In this document: one piece after another, positions 57,643-64,000 of the stretch
Layout: each line of letters begins with the position of its first letter
How positions within the stretch are numbered: position 1 is the stretch's first letter
Source: Streptomyces sp. MA5143a
Lineage (GTDB): Bacteria; Actinomycetota; Actinomycetes; Streptomycetales; Streptomycetaceae
Length of the DNA: 64,000 nt
Assembly: GCF_900290235.1 (NCBI RefSeq)
Contig: NZ_OLMK01000063.1
Location: forward strand, 1 to 64,000
Direction of reading: 5' to 3'
Program-made: the position numbers and the translations under genes
The notes under the pieces: model-generated
Told to the model about the DNA's origin: nothing
Databases searched by the model: none
Seen by the model: only the letters and a program-made list of their open reading frames with translations

Positions 57643-58530
57643 TTATGACGGTCCGGTGGTGAAGCCCGTGGCGGCGTCGAAGACGGCATCGGCCATGGCC
57701 GCCTGGCCGTTGGCGTTGGGGTGGTAGGCCGCCCCGGTGTCCAGCTGCGCGATTCCGTCGCTCACCTGGTTGATCCACCGGTCGCCGGTGTCACACACCC
57801 GGTGAGTGTTGAACAGGCCGTCCGGGTCGGCGTACTGGACCCGGTTGCTGGCCGCCGCCACCTCACGTATCAGGGTGTTCATCGACTCCTGAAGGCCCCG
57901 CATCTGGTCACGGTTGTCCTCCGAGATGGCCAGGGCGCCGCACGATCCGGTGGCGAAGATCTTCGGATACCCGGAGATGACGATGTTGGCGACCGGCGCC
58001 TTCGCGCGTATCGAGGCGAGGAGGTCGGTGAGCGGCTGCCGCAGCGCCGAGATCCTCGGGCCGACCTCGTTCAGTGCCTGGGTACAGGTGGCCGAACCGT
58101 TCAGGACGCAGGTGGTCGCGACGCTGGCGAAGTCCACGTCGTTCCCGCCGATGGTGATGGTCACCATCTCGACAGAGCCCGTGACGAATTCGAGTTGGTC
58201 GTCGATGACGTTCTGTATCTTGGCCCCCGTGCACGCGCGGTTGACGATGCTGGACGACAGGGACGGCTGCTGATCGGCTTTGTACTTCGCGAAGAAGAGC
58301 GTCGGATACGCGGAGTCGCTTCTCTTGCAGGTCTTGTCCGCGTAGGTGCTGCTCGCGCCGTGGCCGGAGGAGTACGAATCTCCGAGCGCCACGTAGTCCA
58401 GGGTGCCGTCGACGGTGCTGTCGGCATTCGCCGCGAAAACGACGACGCCCGACAGTCCGAGTGCGGTCAACAAGCCGGCGAACAATCGCAGCCTGGCCCG
58501 CCGCTTGTTACGTGATCTGGTGCCCGCCAT
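57643..58530 (-). CDS. Secreted SGNH/GDSL hydrolase (lipase-like)
   Basis: 295 aa. The signal peptide RLRLFAGLLTALGLSGVVVF ends near ANADS. VALGDSYSSGHGAS holds the nucleophile Ser (about residue 52), GGND the oxyanion Asn (about 128), and AAYHPNANGQ the Asp/His end. Cys residues are spaced as in Streptomyces extracellular lipases with disulfides. ATG 58530 follows GAGGAG. First gene of a leftward unit with the protease; the shared 23-bp box lies 103-125 bases upstream. Confidence 0.88.
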   Translation of the reverse strand: MAGTRSRNKRRARLRLFAGLLTALGLSGVVVFAANADSTVDGTLDYVALGDSYSSGHGASSTYADKTCKRSDSAYPTLFFAKYKADQQPSLSSSIVNRACTGAKIQNVIDDQLEFVTGSVEMVTITIGGNDVDFASVATTCVLNGSATCTQALNEVGPRISALRQPLTDLLASIRAKAPVANIVISGYPKIFATGSCGALAISEDNRDQMRGLQESMNTLIREVAAASNRVQYADPDGLFNTHRVCDTGDRWINQVSDGIAQLDTGAAYHPNANGQAAMADAVFDAATGFTTGPS

Positions 58531-58632
58531 CGGTGAACTCCTCGCTTTCGATGAGACCTTCCACCCTCGGCAGCGGTTGTCAGGTAAATGTCCGTGAGGG
58601 TCATCGTGAACCTAGGAGCGAAGGCGCCTCGG

Positions 58633-58655
58633 CGACAGAGTCAAATGCCCCTACT
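58633..58655 (-). promoter_or_regulatory. 23-bp conserved box, copy 1
   Basis: On the minus strand it reads AGTAGGGGCATTTGACTCTG then TCG. It matches 61482-61504 at 21 of 23 positions. In both places an AT-rich hexamer (TAGGTT here) follows 18 bases after the box, as a -10 element might. It precedes the GDSL-protease unit. Confidence 0.75.
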
Positions 58656-58795
58656 CTCTGGTAATCACGAGGCAGCCTTTGTGAAAGCCAAGATAAGAGC
58701 GGGCATATGGGGCGGAGTGAATACCTTCCGCCGTCGCGTGGGAGCGGGGAGGAGGCCCCCGGCCTCGGCCACCGGACGACGGACGCGCCCGAGGC

Positions 58796-58812
58796 TGTCT
58801 GACAGCCAGACA
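58796..58812. promoter_or_regulatory. Inverted repeat upstream of the LuxR gene
   Basis: TGTCTG-ACAGC-CAGACA is a perfect 6-5-6 inverted repeat, 43 bases before the LuxR-type gene start, in a 324-bp gap that otherwise holds only the 23-bp box. Confidence 0.5.
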
Positions 58813-58854
58813 CTTTCTCCTTGAAACTTCGAACAACTGACGCCCGAGCCACGT

Positions 58855-59598
58855 ATGTACGTACGTCATGGCTTCGGCGGAAGGACACGCGAGGTGCGAT
58901 CCCCCTGGCACATCCTCACTTCCCAGCACGTCGGTACCACCGTTTCCGGAGCGCGTCCGCGTGGGCTGACCGTCGCTCTCGCCTGCGCGGAGGGCGACTG
59001 GCCGCACGCCGACTGGCCCGCGCCCGACGATCCGTACATCGTGCGCGCGGTGCCGATGGCCCCGCCCTACCGCGGCCTTCGCGGGTCCGGCGCTGACGTC
59101 GTGGTCCTGCGCTGCGAGGACCCGAGCGACTCGTTCCCCGAGCTGCTGAAGGCGATGGGAGCCATGAGCGCGCCGGTGGTCGTGGTGACGCCGTGCAGGG
59201 ACGCCGAGACGGTCGTCGAGGCGTTCCGCGGCGGGGCCGGCTATCTGGTCGAGGGCGACTACTGCGCCCGCATGCTCTCCTCGGCCGTCATGGCCGCGAC
59301 GGTCGGGCACACCTATCTGTCCCCTGATGCCTGCGTGGCCCTCCGTGACGGCTCCCCGTGGACGCCGGACCGCGGGGAGGCGGTGGAGCGGCTGCGGTCG
59401 CTGCTCTCGACCCGGGAACGGCAGATCATGGAGCTGCTCTCCACCGGCCTCGGGGCCCAGGAGATCGGTCTGCGCTTAAAGCTGAGCGAGAAGACCGTGC
59501 GCAACAACCTCAGCAACATCTACGCCAAGCTCGACGTCCGCGGGGGCACGGAAGCGGTCCTCAAGTGGCTGGGCGCGACCCCCTCGGTCCGCGCGTGA
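58855..59598 (+). CDS. LuxR-family regulator with atypical receiver-like domain
   Basis: 247 aa from ATG 58855; GTG 58893 is possible. The C-terminal LuxR/GerE helix-turn-helix is LSTREREIMELL-like (LSTRERQIMELLSTGL), then EIGLRLKLSEKTVRNNLSNI (about residues 203-222). The N-terminal half has the alternation of a receiver domain (VVVLRCEDPSD, APVVVVTPCRDAETVVEAF, GAGYLVEGDYCARML), but the phospho-acceptor Asp pocket is not convincing, so it may not be phosphorylated. It stands inside the secreted-protein cluster and is the likely regulator of the 23-bp boxes (inference). Confidence 0.8.
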   Translation: MYVRHGFGGRTREVRSPWHILTSQHVGTTVSGARPRGLTVALACAEGDWPHADWPAPDDPYIVRAVPMAPPYRGLRGSGADVVVLRCEDPSDSFPELLKAMGAMSAPVVVVTPCRDAETVVEAFRGGAGYLVEGDYCARMLSSAVMAATVGHTYLSPDACVALRDGSPWTPDRGEAVERLRSLLSTRERQIMELLSTGLGAQEIGLRLKLSEKTVRNNLSNIYAKLDVRGGTEAVLKWLGATPSVRA

Positions 59599-59624
59599 AC
59601 ATGGCTCTTCGCGAATGAGAACGA

Positions 59625-59646
59625 GCCTCTGCGTCTTCGCAGAGGC
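59625..59646. terminator. Hairpin terminator after the LuxR gene
   Basis: GCCTCTGCG (59625-59633), loop TCTT, CGCAGAGGC (59638-59646) is a perfect 9-bp stem 27 bases past the LuxR stop, facing the convergent gene that ends at 59744. Confidence 0.8.
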
Positions 59647-59743
59647 CCGCTGGGGTTCACAGCCGACCGGTGGCACCTCTCGTGCCGACCGGCTTTCCCG
59701 CATTCTCTTCTTCGAGTCGAATGCGACTTCCGCGCATCACCCG

Positions 59744-60535
59744 CTATTGCACGGACACATCGGAGAGCGAAACCTCGACATCGGTCACGTTCTCGCCGCC
59801 CTGACCGAATCCGGGTTCCGCGCGGGCGCTGTTCTCGCTGTTGATGATTCCGTTGGCCTGAGGCGTGTCGCACTTCACGTTGCGCAGCCACAGCCGGCCG
59901 TCCGGGGTGCCGCTCTGGAGCAATTGCGGGTAGAAGACGTGCACGGTGGCCGCGCCCTCGCTGGGGGAGAAGAAGACCTTCTGGCCGTTCTGTTCCTCCT
60001 TGTACGTGGCCTTCAGGAACCCGCTCACGTCGGTGCGCTTGTGGGACCACATGAAGAAGGCGATGTGGTCCGGCTGCACCGTGTCGCTCCGGGTGAAGGA
60101 GAACGAGGACGTGGTGTCGTCACGCTTGATGTTGATCTCCTGCGTGGCGAACTTGACGCCGATCTCGAAGAACGAGTTCCCGAGCTTGGTGCTGCCGTCG
60201 ACGCTGAAGCCGTCCTCCAACTGGATGACGCGGGTGACGGAGGCCGTTCCGCTGAAGGACTTGGTCGCCGCGGTGGTGCTTCCGCAGTTGTCGCTCACGC
60301 TGGTGACCCGCTCGTTGGGGCCGAGGCTGTCCCGCTTGACCTGGACGTCGACGAACTCGCAGTTCTCCAGTTTGTCCGAGTCCGTACGGCAGTCCGTGGC
60401 CACCTCGTCCGGGGTGGCCGCGCCCGCGCTGTACATCAGCGGGACGGCCATGCCGAGGGCGGCGATCGGGGCCAGCACGAGGGTGATGCGCTTCTTCTTG
60501 CTGCGGTGGTTGCCGCGGCGCCCGGTGTTCGTCAT
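59744..60535 (-). CDS. Secreted beta-rich protein, possible pore-forming-toxin-like fold
   Basis: 263 aa. Signal peptide (RITLVLAPIAALGMAVPLMY, cleaved near AGAATP). The mature part starts with a Cys pair ending NCEFVDVQVKRDSLGPNERV, followed by long Ser/Thr-rich alternating stretches (KSFSGTASVTRVIQLEDGFS, SSFSFTRSDTVQPDHIAFFM) and a final Cys in LRNVKCDTPQ. The alternating pattern resembles aerolysin/ETX-MTX2-type beta-pore proteins, but I cannot assign it firmly. The neighbouring protein at 60677-61414 shares the Cys-Cys-[DE]FV start and is probably a paralogue. ATG 60535 follows TAGGAGA. Confidence 0.7.
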   Translation of the reverse strand: MTNTGRRGNHRSKKKRITLVLAPIAALGMAVPLMYSAGAATPDEVATDCRTDSDKLENCEFVDVQVKRDSLGPNERVTSVSDNCGSTTAATKSFSGTASVTRVIQLEDGFSVDGSTKLGNSFFEIGVKFATQEINIKRDDTTSSFSFTRSDTVQPDHIAFFMWSHKRTDVSGFLKATYKEEQNGQKVFFSPSEGAATVHVFYPQLLQSGTPDGRLWLRNVKCDTPQANGIINSENSARAEPGFGQGGENVTDVEVSLSDVSVQ

Positions 60536-60676
60536 GGGTGTCTCCTACAGGGGTGATCGAGCGGAAAAGGCTGGTGGGGAGGTGTTCCCGGGGAGGGGGA
60601 GCACCGTCGGGAGGGGGGAGGCGGTGCGGATCCCGTGGGGGGTGTCTTCGGGTGGGAGGGGGCCGGCCGGTGCCGG

Positions 60677-61414
60677 TCAGCAGTCCTCCAGTACGACCTT
60701 GGAGGTGCCGTCCGCGAGTCCGGGCGTGCCCGCGGCGCTCGCCAGGATCACCGGGCCCTCGACGACCTCCTCGGCGACGAAGTTCTGCTCGGGCGTGGGG
60801 TTGGTCGCGAAGCCGCCGGGCCTGGCGTCGAGGTGCACGCGCCATTCGCCGGTCATGCGCTGGATCTTCGGCGTGAACGTCACGTGCATGACCTTGCCGA
60901 CGGGCACCTCCCGCTGCTCGGACTCGCTGGCCGTGGCCGTCTTGACGGTCATGTCCAGGGTCCCCTTGTGCTTCACCCAGGAGCCGCTGAGAGCGCCGAA
61001 CAGGCCGCCGAGCGCGCCCTGCTGGGTGACGGTGTACTTGCCCTGGCCCTGGCCGATCGCCTTCGAGAACTCGGTCGTCACCTTCGCCGGCGCGGTGGCG
61101 TTCGGCTCGCAGTTCGGGAAGTCGACGGTCACCTTCTCGGTGGGTCCGTCGAATGTCTCGAATTTGGTCTCGACGAAATCACAGGTGTCGGACTCGAAGC
61201 CGTCCCCGAGACCGCCGCCGAAATCGGCGGTGGTCTGCTTCTTCCCGTTCAGTACCGCCGTCCTCTCGCACTTCCTCATGATCTGGTCGGCCGTCAGTTC
61301 CTCGGCGGCGTTGGCCGAAGGAAGCAGTACGGCGACAGCGGCCGTGCCCGTCACGAGTGAGGCCCCGATCGCGACGTACCGGGCCTTCTTGTTCTTGAAC
61401 CGCCTCTTCGCCAT
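60677..61414 (-). CDS. Secreted beta-rich protein, paralogue of the next gene
   Basis: 245 aa from ATG 61414 (AAGGAG upstream; the frame extends to 61474 without a ribosome-binding site). Signal peptide ends near LPSANAAEEL. The mature N-terminus CERTAVLNGKKQTTADFGGG leads to DTCDFVETKFETFDGPTEKV, which parallels the paralogue's NCEFVDVQVKRDSLGPNERV. Long Thr/Val strands (KVTTEFSKAIGQGQGKYTVT, LDMTVKTATASESEQREVPV) and a C-terminal Cys follow. Function unknown. It heads a leftward pair behind the second 23-bp box. Confidence 0.7.
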   Translation of the reverse strand: MAKRRFKNKKARYVAIGASLVTGTAAVAVLLPSANAAEELTADQIMRKCERTAVLNGKKQTTADFGGGLGDGFESDTCDFVETKFETFDGPTEKVTVDFPNCEPNATAPAKVTTEFSKAIGQGQGKYTVTQQGALGGLFGALSGSWVKHKGTLDMTVKTATASESEQREVPVGKVMHVTFTPKIQRMTGEWRVHLDARPGGFATNPTPEQNFVAEEVVEGPVILASAAGTPGLADGTSKVVLEDC

Positions 61415-61481
61415 CTCGCGTTCACTCCTTGGGGGTTGCTTTACCTTTCGATGGAGAATTATTGGGTTCTGCAAAGACTCT

Positions 61482-61504
61482 CGACAGAGTCAAATATCCC
61501 TACT
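61482..61504 (-). promoter_or_regulatory. 23-bp conserved box, copy 2
   Basis: Minus strand AGTAGGGATATTTGACTCTG then TCG, 68 bases before the start at 61414, followed after 18 bases by AATAAT. Near-identical to the box at 58633-58655. Confidence 0.75.
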
Positions 61505-61546
61505 GGTGGGTCACTTGAGTCGCGTATGCAAGCGGAGTGTGCGTAA

Positions 61547-61561
61547 CTGACGGATCGTCAG
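61547..61561. promoter_or_regulatory. Operator K, perfect CTGACGNNNCGTCAG
   Basis: CTGACGGATCGTCAG, an exact match, 48 bp upstream of the SDR start at 61610. Confidence 0.87.
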
Positions 61562-61609
61562 TTCAGCGGGTACGCTGACCTCGGCCAACGCCGCGCGAAG
61601 GGAGTCCAC

Positions 61610-62365
61610 ATGGGCAAGCTCGACGGACGTGTCGTCCTCGTCACAGGTGCCGCACGGGGACAGGGGGAACAGGAGGCCCGGCTGTTCCGGGAGGAAGGGG
61701 CGCGGGTCGTCGTCGCCGACGTCCTCGACGACCAGGGAGAGGCCCTCGCCAAGGAGATCGGCGCCCTCTACGTCCACCTCGACGTGGGCCGCGAGGAGGA
61801 CTGGACCGCCGCCGCGGCCGCGGCCAAGGACGCGTACGGCCGGGTCGACGGGCTCGTCAACAACGCCGGAGTCCTGCGCTTCAACGCCCTCGTCGACACC
61901 TCCCTCGACGAGTTCATGCGGGTCGTGCGGGTCAACCAGGTCGGCGTCTTCCTCGGGATCAGGACCCTGGCTCCCGAGATCGAGGCGGCGGGCGGCGGCA
62001 CCATCGTCAATACCGCGTCGTACACGGGCCTGGCCGGCATGGCGTACGTCGGCGCCTACGCCGCGACCAAGCACGCCATCGTCGGCCTCACCCGGGTCGC
62101 CGCGCTGGAGCTGGCCCGCAAGGGCATCCGGGTCAACGCCGTCTGTCCCGGCGCCGTCGACACCGCGATGACCGACCCGGGTGAGGGGGTGTCCGCCGAG
62201 ACCGTCGACAAGCTCTACCGCAAGCGCATCCCGCTCGGCCGGATCGGCAGGCCCGAGGAGGTGGCCCGCCTCGCGCTGTTCCTGTCCTGCGAGGACTCGT
62301 CGTACATCACCGGCCAGCCCTTCGTGGTCGACGGTGGATGGCTCGCCGGGGTCAGCCTCCTCTGA
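61610..62365 (+). CDS. SDR dehydrogenase, 3-alpha/20-beta-hydroxysteroid dehydrogenase-like
   Basis: 251 aa. TGAARGQGEQEARLF (residues 12-26) is the cofactor loop, NNAGV near 83-87, and the catalytic YAATK near 149-153. The C-terminal DSSYITGQPFVVDGGW closes the fold. The sequence resembles the 3-alpha,20-beta-hydroxysteroid dehydrogenase of Streptomyces and mycobacterial FabG3. Together with operator K it supports a steroid- or terpenoid-type alcohol as substrate, though SDR specificity is easily misjudged. Confidence 0.86.
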   Translation: MGKLDGRVVLVTGAARGQGEQEARLFREEGARVVVADVLDDQGEALAKEIGALYVHLDVGREEDWTAAAAAAKDAYGRVDGLVNNAGVLRFNALVDTSLDEFMRVVRVNQVGVFLGIRTLAPEIEAAGGGTIVNTASYTGLAGMAYVGAYAATKHAIVGLTRVAALELARKGIRVNAVCPGAVDTAMTDPGEGVSAETVDKLYRKRIPLGRIGRPEEVARLALFLSCEDSSYITGQPFVVDGGWLAGVSLL

Positions 62366-62384
62366 ACTCCTGCCGAGGGTCCAG

Positions 62385-62461
62385 CTGACGGTCCATCAGC
62401 TATTGACGCTCCACGGGGCCGGTGGAACAGTCGGCCGTATCAGAATCTGACGCATCGTCAG
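62385..62461. promoter_or_regulatory. Operators L and M
   Basis: CTGACGGTCCATCAG (62385-62399, one mismatch) and CTGACGCATCGTCAG (62447-62461, exact), 62 bp apart start to start (six helical turns). Both lie upstream of the LLM gene at 62512. Confidence 0.85.
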
Positions 62462-62511
62462 AAAGGCTGTGCCGCCGGCGCGGCCACGGGCTGTGGGGAC
62501 GGTGAACCTCC

Positions 62512-63630
62512 GTGGAATTCGGGCTCTTTGTACAGGGGTACGTGGGCAAGCGGGCCGAGACCGACCCGCTCGCGGAGCACAAGGCGCTGATGGAGGAGAC
62601 CGAGTACGTCATCCAGGCGGACAGGTCCGGCTTCAAGTACGCCTGGGCCTCCGAGCACCACTTCCTGGAGGAGTACTCGCACCTCTCCGCCAACGACGTC
62701 TTCCTCGGCTACCTCGCGCACGCCACCGAACGGATCCATCTCGGCTCCGGCATCTTCAACCCGCTCGCCCAGGTCAACCACCCGGTGAAGGTGGCCGAGA
62801 AGGTCGCCATGCTCGACCACCTCTCCGAGGGCCGCTTCGAGTTCGGCAGCGGCCGCGGCGCCGGCTCCCACGAGATCCTCGGGTTCATCCCCGGCGTCAC
62901 CGACATGAACTACACCAAGGAGATCTGGGAAGAGACCATCGCCGAGTTCCCCAAGATGTGGCTCCAGGACGAGTACGTCGGCTTCCAGGGCAAACACTGG
63001 TCGCTGCCGCCGCGCAAGATCCTGCCCAAGCCGTACGGGAAGTCCCACCCGGCGATGTGGTACGCCGCCGGGTCGCCCCCGTCGTACGCCATGGCCGCGC
63101 GCAAGGGGCTCGGCGTGCTCGGCTTCAGCGTGCAGAAGGTCTCCGACATGGAGTGGGTGCTGGAGCAGTACAAGACCGCGGTCGTCGACGCCGAACCCAT
63201 CGGGGACTTCGTCAACGACAACGTCATGGTGACGACCACGGCGATCTGCGCGCCCACGCACGAGGAGGCCGTACGGATCGCCGTGGACGGCGGCCTGCAC
63301 TACCTGCCGTCGCTGGTGTTCCGCTACCACGACACGTTCCCGCGCCCCGAGGGGTTCCCGGTGTGGCCCGAGACGCTGCCGCCGTACGACGAGGAGTTCA
63401 TCGAGCTGCTCATCGCCGAGGAACTGCTGATCTGCGGGGACCCGGACGAGGTCCTCACCCAGTGCAAGCGGTGGGAGCAGGCCGGCGCGGACCAGCTGAG
63501 CTTCGGACTGCCGGTGGGGGTGCCCAAGGAGGAGACGCTCCAGACGATCCGGCTCGTCGGGGAGCACGTCATCCCCAAGATCGACACGGACCCCGTGCAC
63601 CGGACGTCGAGGTTCCGGGCGGCCGGGTGA
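62512..63630 (+). CDS. LLM-class flavin-dependent oxidoreductase
   Basis: 372 aa from GTG 62512. EFGLFVQGYVGK, YAWASEHHFLEEYSHLS and IHLGSGIFNPLAQVNHPVKV are the bacterial-luciferase-type monooxygenase blocks, with GRFEFGSGRGAGSHEI later. Group members are FMN-dependent monooxygenases (alkanal- or ring-cleaving) needing reduced flavin; the HsaB-like reductase at 16253-16912, in the same regulon, could supply it. The next gene, an amidohydrolase, follows after 64 bases. Confidence 0.85.
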   Translation: MEFGLFVQGYVGKRAETDPLAEHKALMEETEYVIQADRSGFKYAWASEHHFLEEYSHLSANDVFLGYLAHATERIHLGSGIFNPLAQVNHPVKVAEKVAMLDHLSEGRFEFGSGRGAGSHEILGFIPGVTDMNYTKEIWEETIAEFPKMWLQDEYVGFQGKHWSLPPRKILPKPYGKSHPAMWYAAGSPPSYAMAARKGLGVLGFSVQKVSDMEWVLEQYKTAVVDAEPIGDFVNDNVMVTTTAICAPTHEEAVRIAVDGGLHYLPSLVFRYHDTFPRPEGFPVWPETLPPYDEEFIELLIAEELLICGDPDEVLTQCKRWEQAGADQLSFGLPVGVPKEETLQTIRLVGEHVIPKIDTDPVHRTSRFRAAG

Positions 63631-63694
63631 GGCTGCCCCCCACGGCACGGGCGGCACCCACCCCCTCACCACCAGCACCCGGAAGGAGCGAGGC

Positions 63695-64000
63695 ATGCTC
63701 GACCACGTCATCAAGGGCGTGACCGTCGTCGACGGGACCGGCGCGGCCGCCCACACCGCCGACGTGGGCCTGCGCGACGGCCGTATCGCCGTCATCGGCA
63801 CCGTCACCGAACAGGCCCGTACCTCCGAGGACGCGGCCGGGCTCGTGCTCGCCCCCGGCTTCGTCGACCCGCACACCCACTACGACGCGCAGCTGTTCTG
63901 GGACCCGTACGCGACGCCCTCCCTCAACCACGGGGTGACCACGGTCGCCGGCGGGAACTGCGGGTTCACCCTGGCGCCGCTCCACCCCGACCGGCCCGAG
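63695..64000 (+). CDS. Amidohydrolase (D-aminoacylase-like), partial
   Basis: The first 102 codons, cut by the window end. ATG 63695 follows GGAAGGAG. The segment VLAPGFVDPHTHYDAQLFWD holds the HxH metal motif of the amidohydrolase superfamily (about residues 51-70); GVTTVAGGNCGFTLAPLHP is typical of the N-acyl-D-amino-acid deacylase/dihydroorotase-like branch. It probably belongs to the LLM operon behind operators L and M. Confidence 0.83.
   Translation, partial: MLDHVIKGVTVVDGTGAAAHTADVGLRDGRIAVIGTVTEQARTSEDAAGLVLAPGFVDPHTHYDAQLFWDPYATPSLNHGVTTVAGGNCGFTLAPLHPDRPE

Noticed and set aside
3490..62461. KstR/KstR2-type cholesterol regulon
   Set aside because: The inverted repeat CTGACGNNNCGTCAG does not fit the mycobacterial KstR or KstR2 consensus, and key ring-degradation genes (KshA, HsaA, HsaC, HsaD) are not in the window.
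1..64000. tRNA or rRNA genes, including a tRNA attachment site for the integrated element
   Set aside because: No cloverleaf-like sequence or rRNA segment was seen; the element ends lie in protein-coding remnants.

Overview
This window is chromosomal DNA from a Streptomyces or very close relative. It is very G+C-rich with strong third-position G/C bias and many GTG starts. It carries recognisable afsK, afsR and afsS genes, F420-type enzymes, Scr1-type XRE/DUF397 pairs and RsbW-like ATPases. No rRNA, tRNA or CRISPR array was seen.

Layout. (1) About 0.1-7 kb, 16.2-22.8 kb, 25.3-28.3 kb, 46.1-50.3 kb, 54.2-56.4 kb and 61.6-64 kb hold scattered blocks of a catabolic gene set: acyl-CoA dehydrogenases, SDR dehydrogenases, crotonases, two thiolase-like/DUF35 pairs, AMP- and ADP-forming acyl-CoA ligases, a flavin reductase, F420/flavin oxidoreductases and amidohydrolases. 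The combination resembles side-chain and ring degradation of a steroid- or terpenoid-like carboxylic acid as acyl-CoA thioesters; the substrate cannot be read from sequence. (2) 8.7-14.4 kb is a small integrated element with a large serine recombinase, flanked by two genes that have each lost their 5' end. (3) 28.5-34.7 kb holds a TetR regulator, a VOC protein, afsK, an XRE regulator and an SDR. (4) 34.8-41 kb is a regulator-rich region with a frameshifted peptidase. (5) 41-46 kb has a GH32 fructan hydrolase behind a 30-bp palindrome, and a TnpB-like gene. (6) 50.4-54 kb is afsS-afsR. (7) 56.4-61.5 kb encodes a secreted serine protease, a secreted GDSL hydrolase, a LuxR regulator and two related secreted proteins of unknown function.

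How it works together. The most striking feature is a 15-bp inverted repeat, CTGACGNNNCGTCAG. It occurs 13 times, six times exactly and seven times with one mismatch, and nearly every copy lies just upstream of a gene of the catabolic set. This marks a dispersed regulon over about 59 kb; the TetR protein at 28.5-29.2 kb is the natural candidate repressor (inference). A second shared signal, a 23-bp box, precedes two transcription units of the secreted-protein cluster. AfsK (kinase) and AfsR (its known substrate in S. coelicolor), normally close together, are here about 18 kb apart with catabolic and mobile DNA between them.

Limits: all calls come from reading translations and motifs by eye. 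No database search or folding program was run.
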